A DNA stretch of 47,594 bases from Lysobacterales bacterium. GTDB taxonomy: Bacteria; Pseudomonadota; Gammaproteobacteria; Xanthomonadales; SZUA-36. A program made the translations under genes and the position numbers. Positions 42,225-47,594 of the stretch are shown piece by piece (position 1 is the first letter of the stretch; each line of letters opens with the position of its first letter). The stretch is taken from positions 1 through 47,594 of the forward strand of contig JAOUCS010000011.1 of NCBI GenBank assembly GCA_029859645.1, read 5' to 3'. Under the pieces are notes generated by a model, which ran no database searches, had not been told where the DNA came from, and was given only the letters and a program-made list of their open reading frames with translations.

Positions 42225-43499
42225 CAATGGACAACTACCATCACCCTGATTGCCACACTGATGGGAGTCAACGGCGTCTTCGCATATCCGCTGGACGGTT
42301 ACGAGGATACTGGCATTCGCCGGGTTGAAGGCGCACGCCTCGCCGATGAAGGAAAAGCGAAAGGCGGTTTTCAGCCTCCGGGGGCGAAGTTGTCTACCGA
42401 ACAGGTGGATTTGCGCCTGCTTGATCACCAGGACATGACCCTGCCTGCGGCGAATCCGGAATTCACGGCACAGATCAATGCGATACTGGGCGAAAATGCT
42501 GACCGTTACAGCATGGCCGTGCTGGACCTGACGAATCCGGATCAACCGCAATATGCCGAGATTCGTGGAGATCACACGCAGAACGTAGGCAGCGTGGGCA
42601 AGTTGCTGGTTGCGCTGGGGTATTTCCAGGCGCTTGCCGACACCTGGCCGGACGATACGGAAAAGCGCACAGCCCTTCTGCGCAACACCATCATGACCGC
42701 CGACGAGTTTTCCCAGAGCGACCACCATACGATCCGGCTTTTCAATGTCGAAACGCGGGAACTGGTGCGCCGGCCGATGCAAATCGGCGACCAGGGTTCC
42801 GTTTGGGAATACCTGGACTGGATGCTGTCCGTCAGCTCCAATTCGGCGGCCGCGATGATGATGCGTGACGCCATGTTGCTCAAGCATTTTGGCCGGGATT
42901 ACCCGGTATCCGAACAGCAAATCAAATCGTTTTTCGCTGACACGCCGGGGGCTGAGCTGACCCGGCTGTTCCAGCAGACGTTCTGGGAACCGGTCACCCG
43001 CAATGGACTGTCGCTCGACCAGATCAGGCAAGGCAGCTTTTTCACCCGGGGCGGTAAAAGCAAGGTCAACGGCGGCGGCAACAGCTATGCCACGGCCCGC
43101 ACGCTGATGGAATTCATATTGAAGATGGAACAGGGCACGCTGGTAGACGAATGGAGCAGCCGGCAGATCAAGAGACTGCTGTACATGACCGAGAGACGCA
43201 TCCGTTATGCCTCTTCACCCGAACTGCGCGAAGCCGCCGTGTACTTCAAGTCCGGCTCCCTGTACAAATGCAAGCAGGAAGAAGGCTTCAAATGCACGCC
43301 CTACCACGGCAATGTCTACAACTACATGAATTCCGTCGCCATCATCGAACAGGAAATTGACGGCGTGAAGCTGCATTACATCGCAATCGTCATGTCGAAC
43401 GTGTTACGGCAGAACGGCGCCGTCGACCACCAGACGATGGGCACCGAAGTCCACCGCTTAATGAAACAGCGAATGTCGGAGGAGTCCGCCGCCGAATAG
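42210..43499 (+). CDS. Exported class A beta-lactamase-fold serine hydrolase
   Basis: Serine hydrolase of the Beta-lactamase2 type, 429 residues, with a signal peptide (TTTITLIATLMGVNGVFA). Catalytic motifs: S128-V-G-K131, S209-S-N211 (SxN) and K347-S-G349. The class A Glu166 loop cannot be placed with certainty, so beta-lactam hydrolysis is doubtful; a peptidoglycan carboxypeptidase/transpeptidase-like role is possible. Cysteines near residues 354-362 (YKCKQEEGFKC) may form a disulfide. The start ATG is the second copy of a 17-bp duplication; reinitiation after the upstream stop is likely. The stop is 2 bp from the convergent gene of the same fold. Confidence 0.78.
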   Translation: MMRAKQWTTTITLIATLMGVNGVFAYPLDGYEDTGIRRVEGARLADEGKAKGGFQPPGAKLSTEQVDLRLLDHQDMTLPAANPEFTAQINAILGENADRYSMAVLDLTNPDQPQYAEIRGDHTQNVGSVGKLLVALGYFQALADTWPDDTEKRTALLRNTIMTADEFSQSDHHTIRLFNVETRELVRRPMQIGDQGSVWEYLDWMLSVSSNSAAAMMMRDAMLLKHFGRDYPVSEQQIKSFFADTPGAELTRLFQQTFWEPVTRNGLSLDQIRQGSFFTRGGKSKVNGGGNSYATARTLMEFILKMEQGTLVDEWSSRQIKRLLYMTERRIRYASSPELREAAVYFKSGSLYKCKQEEGFKCTPYHGNVYNYMNSVAIIEQEIDGVKLHYIAIVMSNVLRQNGAVDHQTMGTEVHRLMKQRMSEESAAE

Positions 43500-43500
43500 G

Positions 43501-44424
43501 TCAGCGCTTGCCCTGGATGGCGGCCCAGCTTTCGCTGACAGCGAGATCATGCAGGGACGGGGCCAGTCTTTCCAACCATCGTGCGCCTTGCTGGTGGTTG
43601 GCAAGCGCAACCATGATGTAGGCGTGCCCGCCATACGTTACCAGCGCGCTGTCTGCGTGGTAGCTTCTCCATGTGCCTGATTTTCGGTACATTTTCATAC
43701 CGCGGTAGCTCTGCAGGCCTTTCACGAACTTATGAACCACCCCCGGATCGACCAAGGTACTCAGCATCATTTCCGACTGGGCCCGACTGACCAGCGTGTG
43801 CGTGTAAAGCCGGTAATAAAAACGCGCAGCCTGGAATGCGGTTGCCCCGTGTGACAGGCCTTCCAGCGGATCCCTCTGATAGGCCGAACCGGGGCCATAG
43901 TCCTTGCCCACCCACAGGCCGCCGGAACTGTCTTCGTCGTAGAAATTCAGTTCCGGTGATTGCAGCGTATCCAGCAGTTGCTGTCGCCCTACCTGCTCGA
44001 GCACCCGAGTGGCACAGGCATTGCAGGATACGCGGATCATGTCGTTCATATCCTTGTGCAACGCAGGCGTCATTTCCAGCCTGCCTTCCTCGAGAGCAAC
44101 CGCAGCACCCAGCAGGATGGCGATTTTGGGCAGGCTGGCAGCGTAGACCATTTGATGTCCGTTGATTTCCGCCAGGCGCGGATTAGCCGGGTCGGTAACA
44201 ATCACCAGCGCCAGGTTCAGATCACCCCGTGCTGCCGCGTCGGCCAGGCCCAGTTCGCCGACCGTTTCCTCCAGTTTCAACTGCAGCGCCGGATCACCGG
44301 ATTCGATCAACAGGCGGCTGGCTTCCTCACTGCGCAGGGGTGTCGGCAAAACCGACAGACTGCCAATAAACAGGCAGGCAGCGAACTGGATGATGGACAG
44401 TTTTCCCACGATTCTTTTACACAC
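43501..44424 (-). CDS. Second exported class A beta-lactamase-fold serine hydrolase
   Basis: Serine hydrolase, 307 residues, with signal peptide (LSIIQFAACLFIGSLSVLP). Motifs: S97-L-P-K100, S133-C-N135 and a KSG in the C-terminal part (MYRKSGTWRSYHADSA). It shares the fold and the SxN/KSG motif set with the convergent neighbour, but pairwise similarity looks low, so they are distant relatives rather than a recent duplication. The GTG start at 44424 is chosen with AGG just upstream; a GTG five codons in is possible. Substrate unknown. It is convergent with the preceding gene and divergent from the SDF fusion. Confidence 0.75.
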   Translation of the reverse strand: MCKRIVGKLSIIQFAACLFIGSLSVLPTPLRSEEASRLLIESGDPALQLKLEETVGELGLADAAARGDLNLALVIVTDPANPRLAEINGHQMVYAASLPKIAILLGAAVALEEGRLEMTPALHKDMNDMIRVSCNACATRVLEQVGRQQLLDTLQSPELNFYDEDSSGGLWVGKDYGPGSAYQRDPLEGLSHGATAFQAARFYYRLYTHTLVSRAQSEMMLSTLVDPGVVHKFVKGLQSYRGMKMYRKSGTWRSYHADSALVTYGGHAYIMVALANHQQGARWLERLAPSLHDLAVSESWAAIQGKR

Positions 44425-44437
44425 CTGTGAACGTAAC

Positions 44438-44464
44438 TTGATTGAAAAAACGCTTCAGTATAGT
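44438..44464 (+). promoter_or_regulatory. Candidate promoter of the SDF fusion gene
   Basis: TTGATT (44438-44443) and TATAGT (44459-44464) are separated by 15 bp, two short of ideal. Transcription would begin near 44470, only about 8 nt before the ATG at 44478, which itself lacks a Shine-Dalgarno; this fits a nearly leaderless mRNA. Confidence 0.35.
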
Positions 44465-44477
44465 ACTCTGATTCGCC

Positions 44478-46676
44478 ATGAGCAGTCTCGGCAGCTATCT
44501 CAAAAACACCAGCCTGACGTTCCGCATTGTCAGCGGCCTGCTACTGGGCATTCTTTCAGGACTGTTTTTCGGCGAAAAAGTTGCAGGATTGCAAGTTATC
44601 GCTGACATCTGGATTGGCCTGATGCAGATGACGGTCTTGCCATACGTCATCGTGTCCCTGATTTCCGGGCTCGGCCAACTCGACGCCAAGCTGGCCCGCC
44701 TGCTCGCCGTCAAGGGCGGTTTGCTGATGCTGTTGTTCTGGGGCATCGCCTTTGTCGTGATCACAGCCTTCCCGATGGCGTTTCCAAAGTATGTCAGCGC
44801 ATCGTTTTTCAGCACCCACGCAGCAGAAGCAGCCACCCAGTTCAACCCGATCGACCTTTACATCCCCTCCAACCCGTTCTATTCGATGGCCAATACGGTG
44901 ATTCCCGCCGTGGTAATTTTCAGCGCGGCGGTCGGTGTCGCCCTGATCGGCATGCCGAACACATCGACGCTGATCCAGTCGCTCACTACTTTTCTCGAAG
45001 CGCTGGGCAGGGTCACGCGATTCGTGGTGGACCTGACCCCGATCGGCGTGTTTGCAATTGTCGCGGTGGCTGCCGGCACCATGACCTGGGAGGAAATCAT
45101 CCGGCTGGAGGCCTATTTCGTCGTTTATATCATGGCGTCCCTGTACCTCGCTTTGTGGGTCATCCCGGTATTGATTTCGACGTTCACTCCGTTTCGCTAT
45201 CGCGATATTTTTCGCTACTCCAAGGAGGCCCTGCTGACCGCCTTCATCGCGCAGAACGTGTTCATCATCCTGCCGATGCTGATTGAGGCCAGCCGAAAAC
45301 TTTACGAGGATTACCGGCTGAGTTCCGACGACACGGATTCGCTCAGCGAGGTGATCGTGCCGGTGACATTCAATTTTCCGAATACCGGGAAACTGCTTTC
45401 GCTGCTGTTCGTGCCATTTGCCGCCTGGCTGGCCGGTTCGGCCATGGAACTGAGCGCTTACCCGCAATTCCTGTTCCTGGGCCTGGGCAGCTACTTCGCA
45501 AAAGCCCAGGTGGCGCTGCCCTTCCTGATGGACACCCAGCGCATACCGCAGGACCTGTTCCAACTGTACCTGCCAACCGGCATCATCAACGGCAAGTTCG
45601 ATACCATGGTGTCAGCCATGAATTTGCTGGCCTTCAGCGTTGTCGGAACAGCCGCGTTGACCGGCAACCTGAAAGTCTCCATGGGCAAGGTTTTGAGATT
45701 CATCGTAATCTCAGCGCTGTTACTGGTCCTGCTGGTTGGCGGGACCCGGGCGTTCCTGGCCTTGACGATCGATACCAGCTACAACAAGGACAAGATTATT
45801 CTTGCGATGAGCCTGATCCAGCCGGCACCGGAAACCCGGATCTTCGACAGCCGGGACGAATTGCCACCAGGATATGTGGCTGAACTCACCCCTGGTCAGC
45901 GCGTGGTCGACCGGATTGAACAACGAGGCGTGCTGCGGGCGGGCTATGTTCCGGACCGGCTGCCTTTCACGTTCCGTAACGAAAAGGATGAGCTGGTCGG
46001 CTTTGACATCGAATTGCTGAACACGCTTGCGATCGAGATGGGGGTTCGGCTGGAGCTGGTCCCGCTTGCATGGGACACCCTTAAAAACCAGCTCAATACC
46101 GGCGAAGTGGACATCGTGGGAACCATGCCGCTGTCTACCCATATGCTGATCGATCTCGACCTGTCCGACCCTTACCTGCCGGGTGAACTGAGCGTCATCG
46201 TGCGCGACCATCGCCGCCAGGAATTTTCCTCGCTGGAGAGCATCCGGGAGCTCAAAAAAATCACCGTCGCTTATCCGGGGCCGCTCGAGTACATCAAGCC
46301 TGCGGTTACTGAATCGCTGCACGGCATGAATGTGACCTGGCGGCAGATCGATCATTTCGACGAATTTTTCCTGCAGACCGGAGATAAAATGGATGCGCTG
46401 GTGGTCGAAGCCGAGATTGGCACGGCCTGGACTCTGTTACACCCCAACTACACGGTAGTGGTTCCAAAATCATCGCGGCTGAATATTCCACTGGGATTCG
46501 CCGTCGCCGCTGGAGAACATGATTTCGCCGCATTTCTTGGGCGCTGGCTGGCGGCCAAGAAGTCAACCGGGGATATACAGGAAGCTTATGACTACTGGAT
46601 CCTGGGTAAAGGCGCCGTAGAGATACCACCACGGTGGTCGGTCGCCAAAGATGTCCTTGGGTGGTGGCAAGAATGA
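44478..46676 (+). CDS. SDF-family symporter fused to SBP_bac_3 domain
   Basis: Membrane protein of 732 residues. Residues about 1-400 have the dicarboxylate/amino-acid:cation symporter (SDF, elevator) pattern: TM1-2 with FRIVSGLLLGILSGLFFGE and GLMQMTVLPYVIVSLISGL, re-entrant region about 248-272, TM7 PVTFNFPNTGKLL (295-307) where classical carriers have NMDGT, and TM8 about 345-385 without the usual DRxxTxxNV. An extra TM (about 406-428) should place residues 455-732 in the periplasm. That part is an SBP_bac_3 domain (GVLRAGYVPDRLPFTFRN, GFDIELLNTLAIEMGVRLEL, GEVDIVGTMPLS). Altered substrate and ion motifs mean transport may differ or be lost. The stop overlaps the start of the M24 peptidase gene (ATGA). 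Confidence 0.8.
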   Translation: MSSLGSYLKNTSLTFRIVSGLLLGILSGLFFGEKVAGLQVIADIWIGLMQMTVLPYVIVSLISGLGQLDAKLARLLAVKGGLLMLLFWGIAFVVITAFPMAFPKYVSASFFSTHAAEAATQFNPIDLYIPSNPFYSMANTVIPAVVIFSAAVGVALIGMPNTSTLIQSLTTFLEALGRVTRFVVDLTPIGVFAIVAVAAGTMTWEEIIRLEAYFVVYIMASLYLALWVIPVLISTFTPFRYRDIFRYSKEALLTAFIAQNVFIILPMLIEASRKLYEDYRLSSDDTDSLSEVIVPVTFNFPNTGKLLSLLFVPFAAWLAGSAMELSAYPQFLFLGLGSYFAKAQVALPFLMDTQRIPQDLFQLYLPTGIINGKFDTMVSAMNLLAFSVVGTAALTGNLKVSMGKVLRFIVISALLLVLLVGGTRAFLALTIDTSYNKDKIILAMSLIQPAPETRIFDSRDELPPGYVAELTPGQRVVDRIEQRGVLRAGYVPDRLPFTFRNEKDELVGFDIELLNTLAIEMGVRLELVPLAWDTLKNQLNTGEVDIVGTMPLSTHMLIDLDLSDPYLPGELSVIVRDHRRQEFSSLESIRELKKITVAYPGPLEYIKPAVTESLHGMNVTWRQIDHFDEFFLQTGDKMDALVVEAEIGTAWTLLHPNYTVVVPKSSRLNIPLGFAVAAGEHDFAAFLGRWLAAKKSTGDIQEAYDYWILGKGAVEIPPRWSVAKDVLGWWQE

Positions 46677-47594
46677 AAAGACGCGACGTACTGAAGCTTG
46701 CCGGCATGGCAGCCGGGGCAGCCATTGTCGGCGTCAGCCCTTCCAGTGAGGCGGCAGGCCGGTCAGCGAAGCTCAAACCCATTACCGGCGATGCCAGGCC
46801 CATTTCCGTCAAGGAACGCAAGGCCCGGATTGCAAAGGCCCAGAAACTGATGAATCAGCACGGAATCGACGCCATCCTGCTGGAACCGGGTTCGGCCATG
46901 CTGTATTTCAGCGGCATCAGCTGGTGGCGCAGCGAGCGACTGACCACGGTAATCATTCCGCGCGAAGGCGAAATTGGCATCGTCACTCCGTTCTTCGAAG
47001 AACCCAGCGTGCGGGAATCAATGACCTTTGGCGATGATGTCCGCGCCTGGCATGAGCACGAGAATCCATTCAAGTTGGTGGCAGGCCTGCTCAAGGATCG
47101 CGGTGCCGGCAGCGGCCGGATCGGGCTGGAAGGCACTGTCCGGCAGTTCGTCGCCCAGGGGCTGGCTGAAGCAGCATCCGGACTGGAATTCGTCTCTGCC
47201 GAGCCGGTCACCCGCGGCTGCCGGATGTACAAGTCAGGCCATGAAATAGCGCTGATGAAAAAAGCCAATGAAGTCACCCTGGCCGCCTACCGGCACATTT
47301 ACAAAATGCTGGAGCCCGGCATGGAACCGGCGGATGTCAAGTCGCTGATGCAGTCAGCACAAGCTCAACTGGGTGGTACGGGTATCTGGAACATGGCCCT
47401 GTTTGGTGTAGCCAGCGCTTATCCGCACGGTACGGAGCAGCCCCAGAAGATTGAAGAGGGGCAAATCATCCTGATGGACTGCGGCTGCTCCGTGCAGGGT
47501 TACCAGTCCGATATTTCCAGGACTTTTGTTTACGGCGAGCCCTCGGCACGCCAGCGCGAAGTATGGGACACAGTTCGCAGAGGTCAACAGCTCG
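46673..47594 (+). CDS. Tat-exported M24 (Xaa-Pro) peptidase, 3' end outside window
   Basis: Metallopeptidase of the pita-bread fold (Xaa-Pro aminopeptidase/prolidase type); 307 residues are visible, the C-terminus is beyond the edge. A twin-arginine signal is present (MKRRDVLKLAGMAAGAAIVG), so it is exported folded, probably with its metals. The creatinase-N domain covers about 45-180. In the catalytic domain SAYPHGTEQ (H252) and MDCGCSVQGYQSD (D269, D280) give the substrate histidine and two metal aspartates; later ligands are not visible. Its ATG overlaps the stop of the SDF fusion, so the two are coupled. A role in releasing amino acids or dipeptides for uptake is inference. Confidence 0.85.
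   Translation, partial: MKRRDVLKLAGMAAGAAIVGVSPSSEAAGRSAKLKPITGDARPISVKERKARIAKAQKLMNQHGIDAILLEPGSAMLYFSGISWWRSERLTTVIIPREGEIGIVTPFFEEPSVRESMTFGDDVRAWHEHENPFKLVAGLLKDRGAGSGRIGLEGTVRQFVAQGLAEAASGLEFVSAEPVTRGCRMYKSGHEIALMKKANEVTLAAYRHIYKMLEPGMEPADVKSLMQSAQAQLGGTGIWNMALFGVASAYPHGTEQPQKIEEGQIILMDCGCSVQGYQSDISRTFVYGEPSARQREVWDTVRRGQQL

Noticed and set aside
1-47594. CRISPR arrays, tRNA/rRNA genes, prophage or complete insertion sequences
   Set aside because: No direct-repeat/spacer pattern, no cloverleaf-like sequences and no transposase or integrase frame were found by reading.

Overview
The window looks like chromosomal DNA of a free-living, Gram-negative gammaproteobacterium. It is moderately GC-rich and densely packed. 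Secreted or periplasmic enzymes are abundant, and there is an RND efflux system with its TolC-type partner, a fused CysN-CysC, a GlcDEF glycolate oxidase and a three-helix TPR protein of a type common in marine Woeseia- or Wenzhouxiangella-like lineages. The taxonomic placement is inference from gene content. I see no tRNA, rRNA, CRISPR array, prophage or complete insertion sequence.

Layout. 1-5154: the 3' part of an EF-G-like GTPase with a strong terminator, a choline/aminoglycoside-kinase-type phosphotransferase, a periplasmic serine hydrolase and a MobA-like nucleotidyltransferase. 5209-11039 (minus): a heavy-metal RND efflux operon in the order outer-membrane channel, adaptor, pump, DUF3240, followed by a possible 38-codon coupled ORF. 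11383-13850: a secreted DUF2891 protein and an AmpG-like MFS carrier. 13892-22625 (minus): an accessory stretch with an S41 peptidase carrying two compensating frameshifts, a secreted zincin-like protein, a secreted seven-repeat propeller protein, a secreted dual-specificity-type phosphatase, a membrane TPR protein and a CoA-acyltransferase-fold protein. 22849-27884: a DUF6498-type membrane protein divergent from glcDEF.

27917-33114: a DSSGD-repeat DUF4097 protein, an outer-membrane barrel ORF that seems to lack its 5' end, an MFS carrier followed by a solute-binding protein, a Popeye-like membrane cyclic-nucleotide-binding protein and a small exported acidic protein. 33242-39161 (minus): cysD-cysNC (sulfate activation), a Bcr/CflA-type exporter and recQ. 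39269-47594: an exported phosphohistidine/ATP-grasp (PEP-synthase or glucan-dikinase-like) protein coupled to a class-A beta-lactamase-fold protein, a second such protein convergent to it, and finally a divergent SDF-family symporter fused to a solute-binding domain, translationally coupled to a Tat-exported M24 peptidase that runs off the window.

The most unusual item is the fusion at 44478-46676: an elevator-type secondary carrier carrying its own periplasmic SBP_bac_3 domain. A free-standing SBP_bac_3 protein at 30863 also sits beside a secondary (MFS) carrier rather than ABC genes. Second are the exported dikinase-like protein and the 17-bp tandem duplication that splits its stop/start overlap with the next gene.
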